From an uncultured Eubacteriales bacterium (lineage in GTDB: Bacteria > Bacillota > Clostridia > Christensenellales > UBA1242): a DNA stretch of 9,510 nucleotides. The DNA is taken from NCBI GenBank assembly GCA_949096025.1, contig CARXKP010000039.1, positions 1-9,510 on the forward strand, given 5' to 3'. Below the pieces are notes generated by a model. It was given only the letters and a program-made list of their open reading frames with translations, did not search any database and was not told the origin of the DNA. Below, in pieces: positions 1 to 7,194 of the stretch. The translations under genes were made by a program, and so were the position numbers. Positions within the stretch are counted from its first letter, which is position 1, and each line of letters opens with the position of its first letter.

Positions 1-2223
1 AAAAACTAATAATGCAGAATAGAAAGTAAAGAAAGAAATTTGTTCAGAAAAATTTATCAAATCATATAAATCAAAGAAATTAAATATTGTCTTCCCATTA
101 TATTTAGATACCTCTTTATAAATTTTCCCATATGTCTTTCTTAATAGATCTACGCCTGTAAACTTACGAGGATTTCCCCCATCACTTTCAATCGGTACAA
201 ATATTTCAGCATTAGTTACTTTGTTTAAAGCAGACAGAAATTTATTATCAACAATTGGAGATAAGAAAACTATTTTTGAAAAATTTTTTGCCCAAGTTAG
301 TCCTTTAGGTGCGAGAAGTAAGGTATTATAACCAATAAGTCTACTATCATAAATACCAAAATGATATATGTTTTGTGTGCTATAATTTTTACAAAAATTT
401 ACATATTCAAAACAAGAATATGTCACAAAACAAGTTCCAAATACTGAATTAGATGTCGAACTAACAAAATTTAAAAGGTCGCTTTTCGGATACATTGTAA
501 AATTTGCTTGACTATCTTCATCAAAACATATCTGGTTTAATTCCACAGCATTTAATTTCTTATAAGCATCTTCTACAATAAAACTCCCACCATCAAATTC
601 AACAACTGTACCATTCTTTGAATTTGTTTCAAGTTCAAATATAAAAGACTTCTGTCTTGAAAAATTAATCTTAATTAAATTGTCTACATAATTAAAATAA
701 ACAAGTTTCAAATCGCCTATTTTTATATTTGCGTGTTGCGGAGTTCTTTTCATAGGAATTAATTCAATATTCTGTGCTGAAATCTTAAATTTAGGTCTTG
801 GATTTGCACATCCTACAGGTTCTAAAACCAATAAATCCTTCACAAAAGCAGGAGTAATTTCTTCACTTTCTATCTCTTGATCATAATATTCAATAGGCAT
901 AAACACACTATCATTTATTTTAGTCAAAGCAAATGCATTTATTCTTTCAGAAAACTGCTTATAATTTTCTAATTGTAAAGTTAAACCTGCCGCCATTGAA
1001 TGTCCGCCAAAAGTTACTAAAATATCCTTTAAAGATGAAAGCAATTCGTGAATATTAATATCATCAATGCTTCTTCCTGACCCACATAACAAATCACCTT
1101 CTTGAACAAACAAAAAAACTGGTTTATGGTATTTTTCTACAAGTCGGGAACAAACAATTCCCAATACTCCTTTATCCCATTTTTTAGAAGCAAGAGTAAT
1201 AACTCTTTGGTTTTTCATATCAACTCTTTTTAAAGCTCTCTCACAATCATCAAAAATACGATTACAAATATCCTGTCTTTTTATATTATGTTTTTTTATT
1301 TTCTCTATATATCTTTTTATTACAATAGGGTCTTTCTCAAGATAAAGTTTAAGCGAATCAGATGCATCTCCCATTCGTCCTGAAGCATTCAATTTAGGAC
1401 CAATCTTAAAAGATATACTTGTAGAATTAGGAGTTTTTATATTAAGCCCTAATTCTCTGAATAACATTTTTAGACCAATAGGCAAATACCTATCAAATAA
1501 TTTAAAACCTTTTGAAACAATAGTTCTATTTTCATCTTTTAAAGGCACTATATCAACTATTGTTGCTATACTTGCTATAGGTAAAAATTCTTCTGCCTTT
1601 TCTCTACCAAGTAAAGCTTCTGCAAACTTATAGGCAACACCTGTCCCACAAAGCTCTTTAAAAGGATATTCTTGATCCTCTTGTTTGGCATTTACAACAA
1701 TAGTATCAGGCAAAATCTCTGGAATTTCGTGATGATCAGTAACAACAATTTCTATACCTTTAGATTTAGCATATTCAACCTCTTCCGTGCAAGAAACTCC
1801 ACAATCAACTGTTATTATTAAGTTGGGCTCAAAAAGATCATAGACTTTGTCTATAACAGCATTTGTTAAACCATATCCATCTACATATCTGTTAGGTAAA
1901 TAATATTCAGCTGATATGCCAAACTGTGCTAAGGCTTCAATCATAATAGCCGTAGCACTTACTCCATCTACATCATAATCGCCAAAGATAAGAACCTTAT
2001 CTTTAAGTTCTTTAGCAAGTTTAACTCTATCAACTAATTCTTTCATTCCCTTTAAAAGGAAAGGATCATTTAAAATTTTAGGATTTAGATATTCCTCAAA
2101 ATCCTCGTCAGTGCTAACTCCTCTTGAAAGGATTAAGTCGCATATACGAGGTGATAAATTAAACTTATCTGCAAAATACTGAACTTTATCGGCGTTTACA
2201 TTAAAAAACTTTTTAAATATCAT
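1..2223 (-). CDS. recJ: RecJ single-stranded-DNA 5'-3' exonuclease (3' end of gene outside window)
   Basis: 741 codons are open from an ATG at 2223 to the window edge with no stop, so the C-terminus lies outside the window. The DHH phosphoesterase core is clear. It has FGDYDVDG at residues 80-87, VDCG around D140, the DHH signature at 163-165, IVDIVPL with D224, and GPKLNASGRMGDA at 275-287. The DHHA1 domain follows, with WDKGVLGIV near 349 and GSGRS...FGGHSMAAGL at 381-414. The usual His after the Trp of that motif is Asp here. An OB-fold region spans about 460-560 and includes GCANPRPKF. The remaining roughly 180 residues resemble the long C-terminal region of Firmicutes RecJ proteins (about 780 aa, against 577 in E. 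coli), so probably only a few dozen residues are missing. RecJ degrades single-stranded DNA 5' to 3' in recombinational and mismatch repair, using two metal ions. The start is set by AGGCGG at 2228-2233. The gene has its own promoter after the upstream terminator. Confidence 0.96.
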   Translation of the reverse strand, partial: MIFKKFFNVNADKVQYFADKFNLSPRICDLILSRGVSTDEDFEEYLNPKILNDPFLLKGMKELVDRVKLAKELKDKVLIFGDYDVDGVSATAIMIEALAQFGISAEYYLPNRYVDGYGLTNAVIDKVYDLFEPNLIITVDCGVSCTEEVEYAKSKGIEIVVTDHHEIPEILPDTIVVNAKQEDQEYPFKELCGTGVAYKFAEALLGREKAEEFLPIASIATIVDIVPLKDENRTIVSKGFKLFDRYLPIGLKMLFRELGLNIKTPNSTSISFKIGPKLNASGRMGDASDSLKLYLEKDPIVIKRYIEKIKKHNIKRQDICNRIFDDCERALKRVDMKNQRVITLASKKWDKGVLGIVCSRLVEKYHKPVFLFVQEGDLLCGSGRSIDDINIHELLSSLKDILVTFGGHSMAAGLTLQLENYKQFSERINAFALTKINDSVFMPIEYYDQEIESEEITPAFVKDLLVLEPVGCANPRPKFKISAQNIELIPMKRTPQHANIKIGDLKLVYFNYVDNLIKINFSRQKSFIFELETNSKNGTVVEFDGGSFIVEDAYKKLNAVELNQICFDEDSQANFTMYPKSDLLNFVSSTSNSVFGTCFVTYSCFEYVNFCKNYSTQNIYHFGIYDSRLIGYNTLLLAPKGLTWAKNFSKIVFLSPIVDNKFLSALNKVTNAEIFVPIESDGGNPRKFTGVDLLRKTYGKIYKEVSKYNGKTIFNFFDLYDLINFSEQISFFTFYSALLVF

Positions 2224-2227
2224 AAAG

Positions 2228-2233
2228 CCGCCT
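2228..2233 (-). promoter_or_regulatory. recJ ribosome-binding site
   Basis: The minus strand reads AGGCGG four bases before the ATG at 2223. This is a one-mismatch match to AGGAGG and supports that start codon. Confidence 0.7.
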
Positions 2234-2239
2234 ACTTAA

Positions 2240-2262
2240 GTTGCAATTAAATTTCTTGCAAC
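2240..2262 (-). repeat. Inverted repeat in the recJ 5' leader
   Basis: Perfect 7-bp arms GTTGCAA (2256-2262) and TTGCAAC (2240-2246) are separated by 9 nt. They lie between the predicted recJ transcription start and its ribosome-binding site. No T-run follows, so this is not a standard terminator. It could be a leader hairpin or a small operator. The role is unknown. Confidence 0.45.
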
Positions 2263-2276
2263 ACAATCATAATTTA

Positions 2277-2305
2277 ATTATACAAGTATAATCTACTTTA
2301 GGCAA
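2277..2305 (-). promoter_or_regulatory. Predicted sigma-A promoter for recJ
   Basis: On the minus strand, a -35 box TTGCCT (2300-2305; four of six matches to TTGACA) is followed by a 17-bp spacer and a perfect -10 box TATAAT (2277-2282). It lies in the recJ upstream gap, downstream of the zinc-ribbon terminator. It would give recJ a leader of about 45-50 nt. Confidence 0.72.
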
Positions 2306-2350
2306 GCGATTTAAACTATAAAATTTATCAAATTCAATTCATTTTAAATT

Positions 2351-2382
2351 AAAAATAAAATCCGATATCGGATTTTATTTTT
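2351..2382 (-). terminator. Intrinsic terminator ending the dnaG-rpoD-zinc-ribbon unit
   Basis: This is a 32-bp perfect palindrome centred on GATATC between 2366 and 2367. In RNA it gives a stem AAAATCCG/CGGATTTT with a four-base loop. The A-rich arm and T-rich arm extend it, and on the minus strand it runs into a T-rich tract. The TAA stop of the upstream gene (2375-2377) lies inside the palindrome. Its symmetry would let it work in either direction, but no plus-strand gene approaches it. Confidence 0.82.
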
Positions 2383-3073
2383 TCTTATATACGAGACGTC
2401 TACAATGCTCACAAGTTATTACACCTTCTTCATTAAGTTTTGTAATATTCGCAAACGGAAGTTCCATATGGCAACCTCCACAACAATTATTATTTAATGG
2501 TACAAGAACTGGAAACATTTCCTTTCTTCTTTTTTGATAAGCTTCCATAATATTAGGTTCAATAGACTTTGATATTTCATTAAGTTTATCTACAATTTCT
2601 TTCTTATGACCTTCGACTGCTTTAACATCATTATCATAGGCTTGTTTTCTTTTTCCAAATTCTTCTTTAGCACTATTAAATGTTTTGATCGTTTTATTAA
2701 AATCAGCAAGCACTGCATTCATATTTTCTGCAAGCGCAGCAAGATTCTTTTCAAGTATGATTAAATTTTGATTTAATTTATCTTTCAAAGTATTAAGTTT
2801 TTCTATTTCTTCTTTGCTCATTTTTTCAAGATCTTTAGAAATAAATTCATTCATCTTTGTTTCTTGAATTTTTACCTGAGATTTTACTTTTTCAATTTCA
2901 CCTAGTAATTTCCCCGCACTTTCTTCAAGTTTAACAGAACGAACTTGTGCCTTTTTCATATTTTCCATTAAACTATCAACAACTTTTTTATTTTGATTTT
3001 CTTTTAAACCTTTTTCCAATTTAAAGAGTTCACTATCAAGTGATTGATATTTTAAAACTACTTCTACATTCAT
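2375..3073 (-). CDS. Coiled-coil protein with C-terminal C4 zinc ribbon
   Basis: The protein has 232 residues. About residues 10-185 are charged, heptad-like and rich in Lys, Glu, Leu and Asn, as expected of a long antiparallel coiled coil. The C-terminus is a four-cysteine zinc ribbon with CGGC at 198-201 and CEHC at 221-224, ending in a basic tail; C197 is an extra neighbouring cysteine. This layout is that of the widespread C4-type zinc-ribbon family (zf-RING_7, formerly DUF164), which probably binds nucleic acid but has no settled function. The ATG at 3073 follows AAAGGAG at a good distance. The gene lies 36 nt after rpoD with no terminator between, so it is probably cotranscribed with dnaG and rpoD. 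In many Clostridia a trmK-like methyltransferase and a Nif3-like gene sit between rpoD and this family; both are absent here. Confidence 0.9.
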   Translation of the reverse strand: MNVEVVLKYQSLDSELFKLEKGLKENQNKKVVDSLMENMKKAQVRSVKLEESAGKLLGEIEKVKSQVKIQETKMNEFISKDLEKMSKEEIEKLNTLKDKLNQNLIILEKNLAALAENMNAVLADFNKTIKTFNSAKEEFGKRKQAYDNDVKAVEGHKKEIVDKLNEISKSIEPNIMEAYQKRRKEMFPVLVPLNNNCCGGCHMELPFANITKLNEEGVITCEHCRRLVYKKK

Positions 3074-3109
3074 ATTTCTTCTCCTTTAAAAGGCCCGATA
3101 GCCTATCAT

Positions 3110-4165
3110 TTATACAAAATCAACAAGTTTCTTACTTCTATTTGGGTGCTTAAGTTTTCTAAGGGCCTTTGCTTCTATCTGACGAATTCTTTCACGAGTT
3201 ACACTAAATTCTCTGCCTACCTCCTCAAGAGTCTTACTTTTACCATCAATAAGACCGTATCTTTCTCTGATAACTTGCTGCTCTCTAGGTGTTAAAGTGT
3301 CTATTACAGCTAGAAGTTGCTCGTGTAAAAGTTTTTGAGTTGCTATTTCCATAGGACTTTTAGCGGATTCATCTTCAATAAAATCACTCATCTTACTGTC
3401 CTCCTCCTCTCCAATTGGAGTTTCAAGAGAAATAGGGTCGAGAGCACTCTTTTTAATTTCTACAACTTTACTTTCACTTATTCCCATTGCTTCAGCAACT
3501 TCTTCAAGCGTAGGTTCTCTTGAAAGTTGTTGAGTAAGTTGACGAACCGTTCTAGAATATCTATTTATTGTTTCAACCATATGAACAGGTAATCTTATTG
3601 TACGTGATTGATCAGCGATCGCTCTTGTAATAGCCTGTTTAATCCACCAAGTGGCATAAGTTGAAAATCTAAAACCTTTTGTATAATCAAATTTATCAAC
3701 AGCACGCAAAAGTCCCATATTTCCCTCTTGAATTAAATCAAGGAAAGATAAAGAATTAGTGCTAGCCCAACGCTTTGCTATAGAAACAACAAGTCTTAAA
3801 TTCGCCTGACACAATCTTGCTTTCGCTTCATTATCGCCATCAAGAATTCTTTTTGCAAGGTCAACTTCTTCTTCTGCAGTAAGTAAAGGAACTTTCCCAA
3901 TATCCTTAAGATACATTTTTACAGGATCATCTACTGACATAAAACCAGTAAATTCAACATCATCATTTTCACTTTCATTTTCTTCAGCTGACTTTAAAAT
4001 CTTTATCGAATGGCTTTCAAGCTTTTTTACAAATTTTTGAATTTCTTGTGCAGAAAGATCATACTTTAATAATCTAAAGTATATTTCTTCCTCATTTATT
4101 GAACCTTTTTTAGCAGCCATATCGAAAATTTTTTTCATTTCAATATCAACTTTATTATCTGACAT
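3110..4165 (-). CDS. rpoD: RNA polymerase primary sigma factor RpoD (SigA)
   Basis: The protein has 351 residues when started at the ATG at 4165. An upstream in-frame start at 4210 would add 15 residues from inside dnaG. The 4165 start is preferred because GGAGGA lies just before it. Residues 1-56 resemble region 1.1. Region 1.2 is near 79-108 (DDPVKMYLKDIGKVPLL). Region 2 covers about 121-200, with FLDLIQEGNMGLL, FRFSTYATWWIKQAITRAIADQ and TIRLPVHMVETI. Region 3 follows. Region 4 ends with LTPREQQVIRERYGL and the helix-turn-helix VTRERIRQIEAKALRKLKHP (322-341). This is a full group 1 sigma factor, which directs RNA polymerase to housekeeping -35/-10 promoters. One oddity is the linker before FLDLIQEG (133-140), which differs from the usual form and is one residue longer. 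The start overlaps the 3' end of dnaG by 11 nt, suggesting translational coupling. Confidence 0.97.
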   Translation of the reverse strand: MSDNKVDIEMKKIFDMAAKKGSINEEEIYFRLLKYDLSAQEIQKFVKKLESHSIKILKSAEENESENDDVEFTGFMSVDDPVKMYLKDIGKVPLLTAEEEVDLAKRILDGDNEAKARLCQANLRLVVSIAKRWASTNSLSFLDLIQEGNMGLLRAVDKFDYTKGFRFSTYATWWIKQAITRAIADQSRTIRLPVHMVETINRYSRTVRQLTQQLSREPTLEEVAEAMGISESKVVEIKKSALDPISLETPIGEEEDSKMSDFIEDESAKSPMEIATQKLLHEQLLAVIDTLTPREQQVIRERYGLIDGKSKTLEEVGREFSVTRERIRQIEAKALRKLKHPNRSKKLVDFV

Positions 4166-5981
4166 AAAATTCCTCCAATCTTTTCTCTCGTATTGCTTTA
4201 TTAAGAGCATTTAATTCAATTGCAATTTTTGTACGCTCTTCTTTGTTTTCCGTAGCTGTAAATTTTTCAGCTAACTCCGTCTGTTTTTCAACTAAATTTT
4301 GGCTCGCTATAAGCCAAACACATTCATCAAAATATTTTTTATCCGCATTCGCAAATTTATCAAAATCAACTCCTAAACAATCCTTCAAAATTGGATTATT
4401 ATCAACATCAAAATAATCATAATATGATGAAATAGGAATTCCTTTGATTGCAACATCAATAATATCTGCTTGTTTTGGCATAAGTTTCTTATAATCAATA
4501 TTTTTATCTACAAATGATTTTTTGAATATCAAAGAACTCAAAATAAACCTTATAGCCCTAATATTCCCATTTTCTCTAGCAGTTAAAACACTTTCAGGTT
4601 CTTTTTCTTGTTTTTTATTAAAAGAACCCTTTTTAAATTTTTCTAGATCTCGTCTTAAAATATCTATAGGTATTGAGGTAATATCATTTAACTTTTCCAG
4701 ATAAACTTCCTCCTCACTATTTGAGTCAAGTTTTGAAATAATCTCAACCGCTTCTCGAGTAAATTTTGCCTTTTCATCTGGCTTAGATAAATCTACGCCT
4801 CTTAAGCAATTTGAAATTAAGTAATCAGTAATAGGAAGTGCTTGATTTATAAGCTTTTTCAAGGCTTCAGCACCCTGAGATTTCAGAATTTCATCAGGAT
4901 CGTGCTTGTCCGGCAACGATACTATAGACACATTAAAGCCTTCTTCTTTAAGAATATCAATACTTCTTATTGTCGCCTTTATTCCCGCCTCATCACCATC
5001 AAAACATAAAACAATATTATGTGAAAGTTTTTTAAGTTCCTTTGCATTTTCTCTTGTAAGAGCAGTACCCATACAAGCAACCGTTGATTTAAAGCCCGCT
5101 TTATGCATAGCAATTACATCAATTTGACCTTCAACAATTATAACTTTATCTATGCCATTTTGTTGTTTTAATGCTTTAACAAGGTTTATTCCATACACCA
5201 CCCTGCCTTTTTGAAATACAATAGTTTCTGCGGTGTTTTTATATTTAGCATAATCAGATTGACCAAGAACCCTCGCACTAAAACCCACACATTCATTAAA
5301 AGCATTAAATATTGGAAATACTAGTCTTCCAGCCATAACATCATAATAACTCTCAATATTTTTTTGCTTACTATTTTCAGTATTATTTTCCAAACTACTA
5401 TCAGTCTTTTTTTGAATAACTCCTGCATCAAGCATTTCTTTATATGTGTAACCAAGCCGTCTAAGATACTCAATGAGTTCTGTCCAATTAAGAGAATAGC
5501 CCATCTTAAAATCTTCAAGTTCGCGTCTAGTAAATCCACGCAACTTAATATATTCTTGAGCCGATTTTGCTTCTGGTAAATAAATATTTTGATGATAATG
5601 CTTATATGTATCTTCCAAGAGTTGTAAAACTCTTTCTTTAGTTTTCTTTTTTTCTGCAATTTCAACATCATCGCTATGGAATTGCGGAACTTCCATATTA
5701 GCATTTTTAGCAAGCATAGCAACCGCTTCGCTAAAATCGCACGATTCATATTTTTGCACAAAAGTTATAACATCGCCACTTTCTTTACATCCAAAGCAAT
5801 AAAAGAAACCTTCATCTTCGCTGACTGTAAAAGAAGAGTTTTTTTCGTGATGAAATGGACAACAAGCCCAGTACTTTGTCCCCTTCTTTTCAAGATGAAT
5901 ATATTTACCAATAATTGAAACTATATTATTTTTTTGTTTTAATTCATACAACCAATCTGATGGATAACCTTTGTTTTGCAA
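4155..5981 (-). CDS. dnaG: DNA primase DnaG
   Basis: The protein has 608 residues, the normal length for DnaG. It makes RNA primers at the replication fork with the DnaB helicase. The N-terminal zinc-binding domain has CPFH (C41, H44) and CFGC (C62, C65); the usual HEKTPSF is HEKNSSF here. The catalytic core follows, with GRLVFPI at 218-224, ARVLG and YKNTAETIVFQKGRVVYG at 247-264. The TOPRIM metal site is VEGQIDVI (E284, D288) and CFDGDEAG (D328, D330). The last 150 or so residues are helical and fit the DnaB-binding domain. Residues about 193-211 form an Asn/Ser/Lys-rich insert before SYYDVMAGRL that typical primases lack. Translation appears to start at TTG (5979-5981), with GAGGA at 5990-5994 eight bases upstream; no in-frame ATG would keep the zinc domain. 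The stop overlaps rpoD. I found no convincing promoter in the 105-bp upstream gap; TTGTCA then TATCTT with a 19-bp spacer is the best, but weak. Confidence 0.97.
   Translation of the reverse strand: MQNKGYPSDWLYELKQKNNIVSIIGKYIHLEKKGTKYWACCPFHHEKNSSFTVSEDEGFFYCFGCKESGDVITFVQKYESCDFSEAVAMLAKNANMEVPQFHSDDVEIAEKKKTKERVLQLLEDTYKHYHQNIYLPEAKSAQEYIKLRGFTRRELEDFKMGYSLNWTELIEYLRRLGYTYKEMLDAGVIQKKTDSSLENNTENSKQKNIESYYDVMAGRLVFPIFNAFNECVGFSARVLGQSDYAKYKNTAETIVFQKGRVVYGINLVKALKQQNGIDKVIIVEGQIDVIAMHKAGFKSTVACMGTALTRENAKELKKLSHNIVLCFDGDEAGIKATIRSIDILKEEGFNVSIVSLPDKHDPDEILKSQGAEALKKLINQALPITDYLISNCLRGVDLSKPDEKAKFTREAVEIISKLDSNSEEEVYLEKLNDITSIPIDILRRDLEKFKKGSFNKKQEKEPESVLTARENGNIRAIRFILSSLIFKKSFVDKNIDYKKLMPKQADIIDVAIKGIPISSYYDYFDVDNNPILKDCLGVDFDKFANADKKYFDECVWLIASQNLVEKQTELAEKFTATENKEERTKIAIELNALNKAIREKRLEEFYVR
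4171..4176 (-). promoter_or_regulatory. rpoD ribbon-binding site inside dnaG (ribosome-binding site)
   Basis: The minus strand reads GGAGGA five bases before the ATG at 4165. This site decides between the 4165 start and the longer upstream possibility. It lies within the last codons of dnaG, so ribosomes finishing DnaG pass directly over the rpoD start. Confidence 0.85.
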
Positions 5982-5989
5982 TTAAATAT

Positions 5990-5994
5990 TCCTC
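5990..5994 (-). promoter_or_regulatory. dnaG ribosome-binding site supporting a TTG start
   Basis: The minus strand reads GAGGA (within AGAGGAAT) eight bases before the TTG at 5979-5981. No ATG or GTG lies nearby in frame, so this site is the main evidence for the rare start codon. Confidence 0.7.
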
Positions 5995-6086
5995 TATTAA
6001 TTAATATACTACAAAAAACAAAAATTTCCTCTTTTATTATTTAAAGATAACTGAAATACCTAAAAATATGACAAAATAGACAAATT

Positions 6087-6746
6087 TTAGATTAAATTAC
6101 CTTGCAAATATACCTCTGGAACCTTCCCAACTATTACACTTTCGCATAACAGAACTTCTAGTTCAGTGATAAAGTTTTCTGTTTTAGCAGGCAATACCAT
6201 ACCTATGCTTGCAGTAACCAAAAAGTTTATTTGATGAAATGTCTGATTTATTCCAGCAGATTTAAATTGAGAATTTATTTTAGTATTAACAGTTCCAATG
6301 GGAATAAGTTGTACTTCAATTTTAGGACCGATATCATATAAAAAAGGAATACCTGTAAATGTCCCAAAAGCAATTTCAACATTTTGCCTATTTAAAACAT
6401 TAAATTCATCTTGTACACCTTTTGTAATTTTCCGAATAAGTAAATTAGTTTCAACAATATCAACTTCAATTAAATCAATTTCACCAGAAGACGAATAATT
6501 TATCTTAACAATATCACTATACTTAATATTTTCTTCTACCAATGTTTTTCCTACTACTTCACTAATAGTAGATGTAGAAATAGAGCGTACCTTTTCCTCG
6601 CTTAACTTAACTATAACTGGACAAATTACTTTATAATAATATACTACAAATAAAACTACAATAAAAAGAATAACAAAAAGAATCACCCAAAATTTTCTTT
6701 TGACTGAGCATTTAATTCTTTTATATTTTACATTGGATTTTTGCAC
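6087..6746 (-). CDS. yunB: Sporulation protein YunB
   Basis: From a GTG at 6746 the product has 219 residues. A short basic N-terminus ending in KRKFW precedes one membrane segment (about residues 20-37 from this start). The rest is a soluble domain with the family's conserved block: FGTFTGIPFLYDIGPKIEV, IPIGTV, AGINQTFHQI and a final ESVIVGKVPEVY. YunB is a mother-cell sporulation protein in Bacillus (sigma-E regulon), needed for normal spore formation, with unknown biochemistry. The start is uncertain. The frame extends to a TTG at 6815, which would add 23 residues, but neither codon has a good ribosome-binding site. The longer form would overlap an inverted-repeat cluster, so I prefer the GTG. 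The gene follows spoVAE closely and may be read with it. No strong hairpin separates it from dnaG downstream. Confidence 0.88.
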   Translation of the reverse strand: MQKSNVKYKRIKCSVKRKFWVILFVILFIVVLFVVYYYKVICPVIVKLSEEKVRSISTSTISEVVGKTLVEENIKYSDIVKINYSSSGEIDLIEVDIVETNLLIRKITKGVQDEFNVLNRQNVEIAFGTFTGIPFLYDIGPKIEVQLIPIGTVNTKINSQFKSAGINQTFHQINFLVTASIGMVLPAKTENFITELEVLLCESVIVGKVPEVYLQGNLI

Positions 6747-6790
6747 ACAATACTTATATGCAAAAAATAGATAAAACTTTACAAAACTAC

Positions 6791-6835
6791 ATAAAGTATT
6801 ATGTGTGTAATACAAAATACTTTATATAGTATTTT
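6791..6835 (-). repeat. Alternating inverted-repeat cluster at the spoVAE/yunB junction
   Basis: Four alternating copies of AGTATT and its complement lie here on the plus strand: AGTATT at 6795-6800, TAATAC at 6808-6813, AATACT at 6817-6822 and AGTATT at 6829-6834. They allow several mutually exclusive hairpins. One has perfect 10-bp arms at 6791-6800 and 6816-6825. Another has 6-bp arms at 6796-6801 and 6808-6813. On the minus strand the first hairpin after the spoVAE stop is AAAATACT/AGTATTTT with a 6-nt loop, which could be a weak terminator or a processing site. It is almost pure A+T, so its stability is doubtful. Confidence 0.5.
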
Positions 6836-6837
6836 TT

Positions 6838-7194
6838 TTACTTTTTGGTTTTTGAACTAAAAATCAGAGCAAAGATAAAAGCAAATAACACTGCTGCAGC
6901 AATTCCTCCAGCAGTAGCCTCCAATCCTCCAGTAAACGCACCCACGAGTCCCTTTGCTTTTACCGCACCGATTGCACCTTTTGCAAGCGAAGCACCAAAA
7001 CCAACAATAGGAACATTTATACCTGCTCTAGCAAATGCAGAAATAGGATCAAATATACCAAACGCTTCAAGAATTACTCCAAAAAGCACAAATGTTACAA
7101 GTATTCTTGCCGAAGTTATATTAGTATATATGATTAATACTTGTCCTAGCATACATATTAAACCACCTATTAGAAATACCCATAAATAATACAT
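6838..7194 (-). CDS. spoVAE: SpoVAE, stage V sporulation membrane protein (SpoVAEb type)
   Basis: The 118-residue protein is strongly hydrophobic, with membrane segments near residues 3-23, 30-48 and 96-113 and a glycine-rich middle. Family marks are GGLICMLGQ (10-18), ARILVTFVLFGVILEAFGIFD, INVPIVGFGASLAKGA and GLVGAFTGGLEATAGGIAAA. It belongs to the same family as SpoVAC; the GG-IC-LGQ and VPI-GF blocks recur in the upstream gene. With SpoVAC and SpoVAD it makes up the conserved inner-membrane DPA channel of spores. The ATG directly follows the spoVAD TAA (TAAATG). Its ribosome-binding site, GGAGG at 7203-7207, lies in the Glu codons that end spoVAD, so the two are very likely translationally coupled. 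Confidence 0.96.
   Translation of the reverse strand: MYYLWVFLIGGLICMLGQVLIIYTNITSARILVTFVLFGVILEAFGIFDPISAFARAGINVPIVGFGASLAKGAIGAVKAKGLVGAFTGGLEATAGGIAAAVLFAFIFALIFSSKTKK

Noticed and set aside
2224..2374. A small gene or RNA in the gap before recJ.
   Set aside because: No open frame with a start signal is seen. The gap is accounted for by the terminator, the recJ promoter and its leader.
4166..4210. Fifteen-residue N-terminal extension of the sigma factor.
   Set aside because: GGAGGA lies just before the ATG at 4165, and the extension falls within dnaG with no such site of its own.
5321..5761. 146-residue minus-strand frame inside dnaG.
   Set aside because: It is an out-of-frame reading of the dnaG catalytic core, with no ribosome-binding site or recognisable domain.
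6844..7189. Long plus-strand open frame opposite spoVAE.
   Set aside because: It mirrors the spoVAE coding frame, has Pro/Ala-rich content of an antisense translation, and lacks a ribosome-binding site. spoVAE itself is a clear family member.
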